NCBI GenBank assembly: GCA_017746715.1
Contig: JAGHZQ010000052.1
Span: 1 to 64,000 of the forward strand
Origin: Cyanobacteria bacterium SBLK
Lineage (GTDB): Bacteria; Cyanobacteriota; Cyanobacteriia; Cyanobacteriales; Spirulinaceae
Direction of reading: 5' to 3'
Length of the DNA: 64,000 nucleotides
Shown here: positions 43,255 to 51,546 of the stretch, one piece after another
How positions within the stretch are numbered: the stretch's first letter is position 1
How the letters are laid out: every line of letters starts with the position of its first letter
The notes under the pieces: model-generated
Told to the model about the DNA's origin: nothing
Database searches by the model: none
Seen by the model: only the letters and a program-made list of their open reading frames with translations
Translations under genes and position numbers: made by a program

Positions 43255-44105
43255 TGAGCGAGGGATTAAGTCCTTTAGAAATTCGGGGGCGTTCTTTTGT
43301 TTGGGGAGAACGCACCTTTTTAATGGGAATTTTAAATGCGACCCCCGATAGTTTTAGCGATGGGGGAGAGTTTAATGAGTTAGAGGCCGCTTTGACCCGA
43401 TCGCAACTGATGGAGGCTTCTGGAGCGGATATTATTGATGTGGGGGGACAATCTACGCGCCCCGGCTCCCGCCAGATTTCTTTACAAGAAGAACTAGAGC
43501 GTACGATTCCCATTATCGAACAATTGCGATCGCGCTCCTCTATCCCGATTTCCATCGATACGACGCGATCTCAAGTGGCCAAGGCTGCCGTTGAAGCGGG
43601 GGCGGATATTGTGAATGATATATCGGGGGGAACTTTCGATGAGGAAATGTTTCCCACGGTTGCTAAATTAGGCGTTCCTTATGTTTTAATGCACCTGCGA
43701 GGAACTCCGGAAACGATGCAATCTTTAACAGATTATGATGATGTTGTCAAGGAAATTTATCAATTCTTTACCGCACAAATTGAGAAAGCCGTAAAAATTG
43801 GAGTTGAGCGATCGCAAATTATGCTCGATCCCGGCATTGGTTTCGCCAAAACCTACCCGCAAAATATTGAAATTTTTCAACGCTTGCGGGAGTTTCAACC
43901 CCTAAATTTACCAATTTTAGTAGGACCCTCGCGCAAGAGTTTCATCGGTCATTTTTTAGAGAAAAAGAACCCCAAAGATCGTATTTGGGGAACGGCGGCG
44001 GCTTGTTGCAGCGCGATCGCCCTCGGTTGCGATATTTTGCGGGTTCACGACGTACCGGAAATGGTAGATGTTTGTCGTTTGAGCGATCGAATTTGGCGAA
44101 AATAA
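43254..44105 (+). CDS. folP: Dihydropteroate synthase
   Basis: Condenses p-aminobenzoate with 6-hydroxymethyl-dihydropterin diphosphate in folate synthesis. The 283-residue protein has FLMGILNATPDSFSDGGEF, GADIIDVGGQSTRPGS, ISIDTTRSQVAKAA and ILVGPSRKSFIGHFL, all family motifs. Overlapped by one base with tpiA, so the two are co-translated; this tpiA-folP order is common in cyanobacteria. Confidence 0.95.
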   Translation: MSEGLSPLEIRGRSFVWGERTFLMGILNATPDSFSDGGEFNELEAALTRSQLMEASGADIIDVGGQSTRPGSRQISLQEELERTIPIIEQLRSRSSIPISIDTTRSQVAKAAVEAGADIVNDISGGTFDEEMFPTVAKLGVPYVLMHLRGTPETMQSLTDYDDVVKEIYQFFTAQIEKAVKIGVERSQIMLDPGIGFAKTYPQNIEIFQRLREFQPLNLPILVGPSRKSFIGHFLEKKNPKDRIWGTAAACCSAIALGCDILRVHDVPEMVDVCRLSDRIWRK

Positions 44106-44195
44106 ATCCAGATATTTTCTCTCGTTGATAATGAGGAAGCAATAGGTATTATAGTCCTGTTGACGGGATATTGGAGTTGAGGCAAGATGCGATTG

Positions 44196-45992
44196 TTAAA
44201 AGCGTTCGCCAATATTAAAGTAAATTGCACTATCGCCATTATCGCTAAAACTCAACTCAAAACGGAATAAACCAATAGACGTTTTCGTTAATAATCCAAT
44301 TCCATAGCCAAACCCATCTCCGGGTTTTTGGCGCACTTCTCCGGGTTGTCCGAGAATATTGTCTCCCGTTCCCAACACGGAGCCATAATCAACAAAGATA
44401 CTCCCCACCAAATCTAAAGGTTCGTTCAATAATTGAATTGAAGTCACGGGAAAACGATATTCCGCCGTTGCCAAAATAAAACTGCGACCCGTTCCAATAT
44501 CTCCTACATCATAACCGCGAATGGAGCCTCCACCGCCAAGGGTAAAGCCTTCGTAAGGCGGTACTTGCCCCAGTATCGTTCCTCCTTGAAGGTTCACCAC
44601 TAAAGTTCTCGCTCCTTCGGTGAACCCAAACAAATCTACGGGAATAAATTGCGTTAAATTGGCACTCAAGCGATTAAAACCAATTTGAGCATCGCCGACG
44701 GGAATTGCTTGATCTAAACCCAAACGAATGCGAGTTCCACGAGTGGGAAATTGAGAATCGTCAACATTATTATACAAGGCCGAAATATTGAGGGTAAATA
44801 GATCGTCTTGGCCGCGATCGCTAACAGTTAAGCGATTGCCCAATTCATCTACGGGCTCTAAACTCGAAGAAAATAGATCGTCGCGAATGGAGACTTTGTG
44901 GTAATTAACGCCAAAAGCAACGCTCCATTGCGGACTAAACGCTTGCAAGTATTCTACCCCCACCCCGAGGCTATCAAAAATCGGCTTGTCGCCATTAGGT
45001 AAATTAACCTCGCGATCGCCGCCATTAAATGCAGGATATTCGGTTTGAATATTGGCAATATTAAAGGATACTCTCGAGGTTTCTTTATCGTAAAAATAGC
45101 TGAGATCGACACCAAAAGATTTTGGTTCGAAAACCCAAAGGTCTCCGCCTAAAATTAACAGGAGATTATTGGTCGTCCCGAATTTTTGACGAAAATAGGC
45201 AGTTGCAGGTAAATTGGCAGAAGTTCGCGTTCCTCGCAAAACGGGTTTGGCTCTGACTTGTCCTTGCAATGCGGTCGGTTCGCCAATGAAAACCCCCAAA
45301 CCAAAGTCACTGGTAAAAGGAATGTTCAAATCCCCGCCTAAGACTTCTTGTTCGACTTCTATTTCATTTTCTGTGTTAGGGATATCCGCTTCGCTCTCTT
45401 CCTGTACGATGAGATCTGCGGCTTCAAAACTGACTTCTTCTAGAGAAGGTAAAATACTTTCTTCTTCTGGTACGGTGAAGTTTATTTCGGGAGAATAGAT
45501 AGATTCTTGCTCTTTCTTGTTATCTGAGATCGCATCGTTTTTCTGGTTTTTCTCCACTACAAAATTTCTATTGACGCTTAATTCGTCTAATGAATTACCC
45601 TCATTACTTAACTCGTCTAATGAATTATCCCGATTATTTTCTGAGGTCTCCAATGATTCTAATAAAGAAGAGATAAGCAAATCGAGATGCTCTCGATCTT
45701 GGTTATTTTCGTTTGCCAATCCTTCGCTGTCTATTATCTCCGAATTGGCTATCTCGAAGCGGACTTCTTCAGTCGATATTTTTTCTCTATCTAAAGATTC
45801 AACTGATGGAGAGGGAACGGATTGAATTTTTTTTGTTTTAGGCGAATATTCTTGAAATTCCCGCGAGATTGTATTGTCTTTGCGATCGCGAATCGTTTGT
45901 CCCCAAGTTTCTCCTGCAAATAAATTGATAGCAGTCGAGCCGAGCAATGCAATACTAAGACGAAAAATTGAGATAGCAGATAAATTGGACAT
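44196..45992 (-). CDS. Omp85/BamA-type outer membrane protein with acidic N-terminal half
   Basis: A 598-residue exported protein. The signal peptide is ISIFRLSIALLGSTAINLFA. Residues about 30-250 are acidic, Ser/Asn/Glu-rich and of low complexity (SLEEVSFEAADLIVQEESEA), with no recognisable POTRA. Residues about 255-598 form the beta-barrel: FTEGARTLVVNLQGGTILG, GGGGSIRGYDVGDIGTGRSF (the RGY element) and the final FRFELSFSDNGDSAIYFNIG. Such barrels insert or move proteins across the outer membrane; loss of POTRA would be unusual. It converges with folP. Confidence 0.8.
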   Translation of the reverse strand: MSNLSAISIFRLSIALLGSTAINLFAGETWGQTIRDRKDNTISREFQEYSPKTKKIQSVPSPSVESLDREKISTEEVRFEIANSEIIDSEGLANENNQDREHLDLLISSLLESLETSENNRDNSLDELSNEGNSLDELSVNRNFVVEKNQKNDAISDNKKEQESIYSPEINFTVPEEESILPSLEEVSFEAADLIVQEESEADIPNTENEIEVEQEVLGGDLNIPFTSDFGLGVFIGEPTALQGQVRAKPVLRGTRTSANLPATAYFRQKFGTTNNLLLILGGDLWVFEPKSFGVDLSYFYDKETSRVSFNIANIQTEYPAFNGGDREVNLPNGDKPIFDSLGVGVEYLQAFSPQWSVAFGVNYHKVSIRDDLFSSSLEPVDELGNRLTVSDRGQDDLFTLNISALYNNVDDSQFPTRGTRIRLGLDQAIPVGDAQIGFNRLSANLTQFIPVDLFGFTEGARTLVVNLQGGTILGQVPPYEGFTLGGGGSIRGYDVGDIGTGRSFILATAEYRFPVTSIQLLNEPLDLVGSIFVDYGSVLGTGDNILGQPGEVRQKPGDGFGYGIGLLTKTSIGLFRFELSFSDNGDSAIYFNIGERF

Positions 45993-46234
45993 CGAATTAA
46001 CCTCAAAGACGGGCGATCTCCGATGGAATTATACAACTTTTTGGTTCTAGCTGCAGCGATCGCCGTCTATTTTTCTGGTTTAAGTGATTTTAAGAGAGAT
46101 TTTGCCCGTGCGAGAAGGAGAAACCAGAAAATTTGCGATCGCCTTGCCACTTTTTGTAAATTTTTGTTACATTGAATGCGTGGGGCTTGACAAAACCCTT
46201 CGTCCTTATCCTTCTCTCTTTATCTGTAATCATC

Positions 46235-46387
46235 ATGACGACTCAAGAAAACACCACTCCTAAATTTGGCTTTACCGAAAAAGCAGAAAACTTAAATGGT
46301 CGCTTGGCGATGATCGGTTTTGCTGCGGCGATCGCGGTTGAATTGATTACCGGACAAGGCGTGTTGCACTTATTTGGACTGATGTAA
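46235..46387 (+). CDS. High-light-inducible chlorophyll-binding protein (Hlip)
   Basis: A 50-residue single-helix member of the Cab/ELIP family that binds chlorophyll and carotenoid and protects photosystem II assembly. EKAENLNGRLAMIGFAAAIA carries the ExxNxRxAMxGF chlorophyll-binding motif and the helix continues to VELITGQGVL. ATG 46235 (MTTQENT) is chosen; the ATG at 46172 would add an unrelated hydrophobic leader. A perfect hairpin follows the stop. Confidence 0.9.
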   Translation: MTTQENTTPKFGFTEKAENLNGRLAMIGFAAAIAVELITGQGVLHLFGLM

Positions 46388-46395
46388 TGACCGTG

Positions 46396-46419
46396 GGAGG
46401 CGTTCAAACGAACGCCTCC
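46396..46419 (+). terminator. Hairpin after the Hlip gene
   Basis: GGAGGCGTTC-AAAC-GAACGCCTCC is a perfect 10-bp stem beginning 9 nt after the stop codon. The downstream T-run is short (TTACTT). The 338 bp on to glgP contain no gene; GTATAAATTTATAC at 46578-46591 is a perfect palindrome. Confidence 0.65.
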
Positions 46420-46757
46420 TTACTTAGAGGTGAATGAAATACGAAACCGATAAGATGAAAATAGTTCTGATTCTTGTCTACCTTCATTAAACAATTATTC
46501 AATTAATTTAACTCGCAGCGATCGCCATCTTTTTCCCTCCTCAGCAAACAAGCGAGATCGCCTTTCTCACTGCACGTGTATAAATTTATACGATTAATTT
46601 TATTGGTTTCTTGATATATTCGATTAATATCCTAACAATTCTACGATAAACTACTAGGTGTCAACAAACATCGCAACTTCGCTACAAATTTGCCCGCTTA
46701 AAACTAAATATTTCCTAAAACATTGCCGGATTCACTCTTACAGGGGACGACAAACTC

Positions 46758-49289
46758 ATGACTCAAGCCATTGACTCCAACCCAAAACCTCAGATTGTCG
46801 TTGAAGACGATCGCACCGGGTTGAGTATCGAAACCTTCCGACGTGCCTTTGCCGATAACCTGTTCTACCTTCAGGGCAAATTTCCGGGGACGGCCACCAA
46901 AAATGATTATTATATGGCCTTGGCTTATACCGTGCGAGATCGCCTCTTGCAACGGTGGCTGAATACCATGCAAACCTACATTCGCGAAGATGTCCGAGTC
47001 GTCTGTTACCTTTCGGCAGAATTTCTCGTGGGTCCCCATCTAGCCAATAATTTGATTAACATGGGACTGTACGCTCGCATGAAACAAGCGATCGCCGAGT
47101 CCGGTCTAGATCTGCAAGAATTAATCGAACAAGAAGAAGAACCGGGTTTGGGAAATGGGGGTTTGGGACGCTTGGCTGCCTGTTATATGGACTCTCTTTC
47201 GACCCTAGAAATTCCCGCGATCGGCTATGGCATTCGCTACGAGTTTGGCATTTTCGACCAAGAGATTCGCGATGGCTGGCAGGTAGAAATTACCGATAAA
47301 TGGTTGCGTTACGGCAACCCGTGGGAAATTGCTCGCCCAGAAGAAGCCGTCACGGTTAAACTCGGCGGTCATACGGAATCTTACACCGATAATGACGACA
47401 ATTATCGAGTGCGTTGGGTACCTTATCAAGCCATTAAAGGCGTTCCCTACGATACGCCGATTTTAGGCTATCAGGTCAGCACGGCCAATACATTGCGTCT
47501 TTGGAAAGCAGAGGCACCGGAATCTTTTGATTTTCAAGCCTTTAACGTGGGGGACTATTATGGTGCCGTGGATGAAAAAATTGTCTCGGAAAATGTTACA
47601 AAAGTTCTCTATCCCAACGACGAACAAATTCAAGGGAAAGAACTCCGCTTAACGCAACAATATTTCTTTGTTTCTTGTTCCCTCCAAGATATGATTCGCA
47701 TCCATCTTGCTGCTGGAAAAAGTTTGGATTGCTTCCATGAAAAGTTTGCCGTCCAACTCAACGATACTCATCCTTCCATCGGTGTTGCCGAATTGATGCG
47801 CCTATTCGTAGACGAACATCATTTAGATTGGGATCGCGCTTGGAACATTACCCAAAAAACTTTTGCTTATACCAATCATACCCTATTGCCGGAGGCCTTG
47901 GAAACGTGGTCGGTAGATCTTTTCGGTCGCCTCTTGCCCCGACATTTAGAAATTATTTACGAACTCAATTGGCGTTTTTTAGATCGAGTGCGGATGAAAT
48001 ATCCGGGGAACAATGAAAAATTAGAACGCTTATCGTTGATCGGGGAAGACGATGGAAAAACCGTTCGCATGGCAAACTTAGCCTGTGCGGGAAGTCATGC
48101 CATTAATGGAGTAGCGGCGTTACATACAGAACTCTTGAAAAAAGACGTTTTGCGGGACTTTTACGAACTCTGGCCGGAGAAATTCAACAATAAAACGAAT
48201 GGGGTTACGCCTCGTCGTTGGATGGTGTTAATTAATCCCCGACTGACCAAACTCATTAACAGCAAAATTGGCGATCGCTGGATCGTTCATTTGGACGAAT
48301 TGAAAAAACTGGAAGCCTTTGCAGAGGACGAACAATTCCGTCAGCAATGGCGACAAATCAAGCACGACATCAAACAAGATTTAGCCGCATACATCCAAAA
48401 AACTCAAGGGATTCAAGTCAATCCCGATTCTATCTTTGACGTGCAAGCCAAGCGCATTCACGAGTACAAGCGCCAGCATTTGAATGTCTTGCATATTATC
48501 ACCCTTTACAATCGCATCAAACGCAATCCGACCCTCGATATCGTCCCTCGCACCTTTATTTTTGGGGGCAAAGCAGCACCGGCTTACTTCCTCGCCAAAT
48601 TAATCATTAAATTAGCGAATTCCGTGGGCAAAGTCGTCAATAATGACCCCGATGTGGGCGATCGCCTCAAGGTTGTTTTCCTGCCCGATTATAACGTGAC
48701 GAACAGCCAGCGCGTCTATCCGGCTGCGGATTTATCGGAACAAATTTCTACGGCGGGAAAAGAAGCCTCGGGGACGGGAAATATGAAATTTTCCCTCAAT
48801 GGTGCCTTAACCATTGGAACTTTAGATGGGGCAAATGTAGAGATTCGCGCAGAAGTCGGGGCGGAAAATTTCTTCCTGTTTGGCTTGACAACCGAGCAGG
48901 TTTATGAATTAAAAGCACGAGGTTATAATCCTTGGGATTACTATCGCGAGAACGAATCTTTACGAGAAGCGATCGCGCTGATTCATTCGGGTTTCTTCTC
49001 TCACGGAGATACCAATTTATTTAAGCCTTTGGTAGACTCTTTACTCTATAGCGATCCCTATTTGCTTTTTGCCGATTATCAGTCTTATATTGACTGTCAA
49101 GATCGCGTCAGTTTGGCCTATCGAGACCCAGATAATTGGACGCGCATGGCGATTTTAAATGTTGCGCGCATGGGTAAATTTTCTAGCGATCGCTCTATTC
49201 GGGAGTATTGCGAGGACATCTGGAAAGTTCAACCCGTTCCCATCGAGTTAAAAGATTTGTGTCCCGATGGCGAGTGTCAGTTAGTTTAA
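46758..49289 (+). CDS. glgP: Glycogen phosphorylase
   Basis: Breaks the alpha-1,4 ends of glycogen to glucose 1-phosphate. The 843-residue protein is full length. Visible marks are PGLGNGGLGRLAACYMDSL, the PYDTPILGY active-site region, NGVTPRRWM, AKRIHEYKRQHLN and EASGTGNMKFSLNGALTIGT, where the lysine is the PLP site. ATG 46758 follows AGGGGA. It stands alone on the plus strand with a perfect hairpin after the stop. Confidence 0.97.
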   Translation: MTQAIDSNPKPQIVVEDDRTGLSIETFRRAFADNLFYLQGKFPGTATKNDYYMALAYTVRDRLLQRWLNTMQTYIREDVRVVCYLSAEFLVGPHLANNLINMGLYARMKQAIAESGLDLQELIEQEEEPGLGNGGLGRLAACYMDSLSTLEIPAIGYGIRYEFGIFDQEIRDGWQVEITDKWLRYGNPWEIARPEEAVTVKLGGHTESYTDNDDNYRVRWVPYQAIKGVPYDTPILGYQVSTANTLRLWKAEAPESFDFQAFNVGDYYGAVDEKIVSENVTKVLYPNDEQIQGKELRLTQQYFFVSCSLQDMIRIHLAAGKSLDCFHEKFAVQLNDTHPSIGVAELMRLFVDEHHLDWDRAWNITQKTFAYTNHTLLPEALETWSVDLFGRLLPRHLEIIYELNWRFLDRVRMKYPGNNEKLERLSLIGEDDGKTVRMANLACAGSHAINGVAALHTELLKKDVLRDFYELWPEKFNNKTNGVTPRRWMVLINPRLTKLINSKIGDRWIVHLDELKKLEAFAEDEQFRQQWRQIKHDIKQDLAAYIQKTQGIQVNPDSIFDVQAKRIHEYKRQHLNVLHIITLYNRIKRNPTLDIVPRTFIFGGKAAPAYFLAKLIIKLANSVGKVVNNDPDVGDRLKVVFLPDYNVTNSQRVYPAADLSEQISTAGKEASGTGNMKFSLNGALTIGTLDGANVEIRAEVGAENFFLFGLTTEQVYELKARGYNPWDYYRENESLREAIALIHSGFFSHGDTNLFKPLVDSLLYSDPYLLFADYQSYIDCQDRVSLAYRDPDNWTRMAILNVARMGKFSSDRSIREYCEDIWKVQPVPIELKDLCPDGECQLV

Positions 49290-49311
49290 AACGATTATAG
49301 GTGTGAAAGTA

Positions 49312-49342
49312 ACGGAGATCGCTTCCCAGAAGCGATCTCCGT
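49312..49342. terminator. Perfect 14-bp hairpin after glgP
   Basis: ACGGAGATCGCTTC-CCA-GAAGCGATCTCCGT. There is no strong T-tail on the plus strand, so it may be a 3' stabiliser or a weak terminator. Confidence 0.55.
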
Positions 49343-49377
49343 TGGTAGATATGAGTCTAAGGGATGGACTTTAGTAC

Positions 49378-49785
49378 CTAATCATCTAAAGGAATATTTC
49401 TCCATACAACTCTGAATCGCAAGCCTCCAGTATTAGTGACTCGGCCTTGTTGTGGCGTTGGTGGGTCAGACTTGTATTGTGCTGTTACGTTAGGTGCCAG
49501 TTTGCCCGATACGGTCGTAAATCCAATTTCCAATTCGTAGTTCGCTGTTGGTGGTGGATAAATTCGAGGAATCGGTCCGACAGCTCGGATACTGACCTTT
49601 GACAATTTATATCCGGGCAGGGGAACATTAACATAATCCTCCGATCCGAGGATTGTAGAACATTGGGGCGCGCTAGACTTGTCGCAGGCAGCTGGTACAT
49701 CTGCACTTGCCCGTGAGATATTCATTCCTAATACTGCTGTTACTACAATAAGTAGTCCAACTAGGATTTTCAGTGCTTTTTTCAT
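49378..49785 (-). CDS. Small exported hypothetical protein
   Basis: A 135-residue exported protein. ATG 49785 follows a GGAG site and gives the signal peptide MKKALKILVGLLIVVTAVLG with cleavage near ASA-DVPA. The mature part has two cysteines (PAACDKSS, PQCSTIL) and beta-type sequence (YELEIGFTTVSGKLAPNVTA). No family recognised. A second small exported protein of similar length is at 55 kb. Confidence 0.65.
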   Translation of the reverse strand: MKKALKILVGLLIVVTAVLGMNISRASADVPAACDKSSAPQCSTILGSEDYVNVPLPGYKLSKVSIRAVGPIPRIYPPPTANYELEIGFTTVSGKLAPNVTAQYKSDPPTPQQGRVTNTGGLRFRVVWRNIPLDD

Positions 49786-49979
49786 GGAATCTCCATTGTG
49801 CCTTTTACGGCACGGTCTTTTAAGCAATCTTGCGAAGAAGATAACACTTAAGTAAAACTTCTGTCAATGGTTATGTTAAATTTTATGTTTTGGGAAAACC
49901 TTAGTTTTAATTGTAATCAGACTTTAAATTCATCTGAGCGCAAGATATTAGCATTTATATTCTAAGGCGATCGCCCACT

Positions 49980-50066
49980 CTAAGAAATTCTGGGAATGAA
50001 TACAAGAACTTTACTCTCTATCAAAGCCATTCTTTCGTGACGATGCCACCAAAAAGAAGGCAATTT
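49980..50066 (-). pseudogene. 3'-end remnant of a second lodB-like gene
   Basis: On the minus strand this reads LPSFWWHRHERMALIESKV and ends IPRIS-stop, against SPFWQHRRERIALRESNVS and MPRIS-stop at the end of the intact lodB-like gene 243 nt away. Only the last 29 codons remain. It indicates a lost tandem copy. Confidence 0.75.
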
Positions 50067-50149
50067 GATAAATGAAAAATAACTTATGCTATCCAAGAGT
50101 ATAAACACTCCATTATTAAAAAAAAATACTTAATGATAGTAATAGTGCA

Positions 50150-50226
50150 TCTAACGCGGACTTGTACCGAAAAGCTACAGATTTGGCGCGATCGCGATGT
50201 CCCGAATGAGAGAGTTTCAACTTCAC
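50150..50226 (+). pseudogene. 5' fragment of a chlH-like gene with a stop codon
   Basis: Reads NADLYRKATDLARSRCPE then TGA, then ESFNFT, against NADLYRKAADLARSRCPELE of the intact chelatase gene (55806 onward). The DNA matches for about 70 nt (for example AACGCGGACTT, GATTTGGCGCGATCGCG). It ends exactly at the stop codon of the lodB-like gene on the other strand. Confidence 0.8.
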
Positions 50227-51416
50227 GAAATCCTCGGCATGGATACGGAAACGTTGCTTTCTCTCAAAGCAATTCTTTCCCGACGGTGCTGCCAAAAAGG
50301 AGAAGTCGGCCACCGTTGTTCCATTTGGTAAAAGTAATTGCGCTGAGCCAAATAGCGATCGAACCGAGAAGTGATGAGAGCTTCGTATTCCTGCAAGCCT
50401 CTTTTATCTCCCTGCCAATCCGCAGCGATCGCCTTTGCTGCCTTCAGACCGTCCCAGAGCGCCTTATAAATCCCTTGGGAGGAAATGGGGTCGAAGGCCG
50501 AAGCCGCATCTCCCACTGCTAGCCAGTCAATTCCAGCAGCCCGATCTAACCGGAATGAAGGGGCAGTACAAAACATTAATTCCCCGGTTCTTGCTGGCGA
50601 TGCCGAAGAGAGAGATAGGTTCTCGATCGCAGAACAATCGGCTAATTCTTTTGAGATGTGTTGGGTTTCTTTTAAACAAGCCAGCCAATTCTCCCTCCGG
50701 TGCAGTCCGGCTTCTTTGATAATTGGTGGTTCGCTCGCCACGACCGTTGCCAAACGATTGTTAGGGAGCTTGGCCGCATACCACCAGCCATATTCTACCG
50801 CCTCCAATAGAGTGAGCTTGGAAAAGGCAACGGAAGGAGGAAGCTCGAAAAAAGCGATCGCGCAAATCAGTCGATCGAGAAACAGTTTTCTCGCTCCCAG
50901 ACTTTTGGCAAAACAGGCCCGCATCCCCGTTGCATCGACGAGGAAACTTGCAGCGATCGCTCGCATTTGTCCGTCTTCCCCCGCAAGCTGCAACTGAAAG
51001 CCTCGGGGATGGATGCGATCGCAACGAGAAACTTTCGTCCCGCACAGCACTTCCACCCCCCTTTCCCCGGCTTTCCGGGCGAGAAAAGCATTGAAACGCC
51101 GCCGATCCAAATGCCAGCCATTACCATAGGGATTGCGTAAAAAATCATTGTATGCCAGTGCATCACTTCCCCAAGAAGAGCAACTGCCAAAACAAGTCTC
51201 GTGGTTTTCTTCGAGAAAATCCGCCAAGATTCCCAAGTCATTCAAAAGAATGCGGGTATCGGGAGGAATGCTCTCCCCAATGCGAATCGTTTCATAACGA
51301 CCCGACTCAACTAAGAGGATTTTGGGGATTCCTTGTTGTTTCAGAGCCAGAGCAGTAGCACAACCCGCCGGGCCGCCACCGATAACGATAACATCATATT
51401 CGCGAGAGAGTTTCAT
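50223..51416 (-). CDS. LodB-like FAD-dependent oxidoreductase
   Basis: A 397-residue flavoprotein of the family that includes LodB and tryptophan-halogenase-like enzymes. DVIVIGGGPAGCATALAL binds the FAD ADP moiety at the N-terminus; IGESIPPDTRILL and the late WLAVGDAASAFDPISSQG are family segments. In Marinomonas LodB is needed to form the cysteine tryptophylquinone (CTQ) of LodA. Here it lies 130 nt downstream of the LodA-type gene on the same strand, so the same role is likely. Remnants of a second copy and of chlH lie right after its stop. Confidence 0.8.
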   Translation of the reverse strand: MKLSREYDVIVIGGGPAGCATALALKQQGIPKILLVESGRYETIRIGESIPPDTRILLNDLGILADFLEENHETCFGSCSSWGSDALAYNDFLRNPYGNGWHLDRRRFNAFLARKAGERGVEVLCGTKVSRCDRIHPRGFQLQLAGEDGQMRAIAASFLVDATGMRACFAKSLGARKLFLDRLICAIAFFELPPSVAFSKLTLLEAVEYGWWYAAKLPNNRLATVVASEPPIIKEAGLHRRENWLACLKETQHISKELADCSAIENLSLSSASPARTGELMFCTAPSFRLDRAAGIDWLAVGDAASAFDPISSQGIYKALWDGLKAAKAIAADWQGDKRGLQEYEALITSRFDRYLAQRNYFYQMEQRWPTSPFWQHRRERIALRESNVSVSMPRIS

Positions 51417-51546
51417 GATTGATGCGATCGAACAATATTTCTTCAGGTTCTGTCGCCATAACCCTCGAGGGATAGATGGGACTCAGAGAGCCAATCGCGT
51501 CTTATCCCTTTCGGTATTGAGTGCGACAGAATCTAATGTGAGATTT

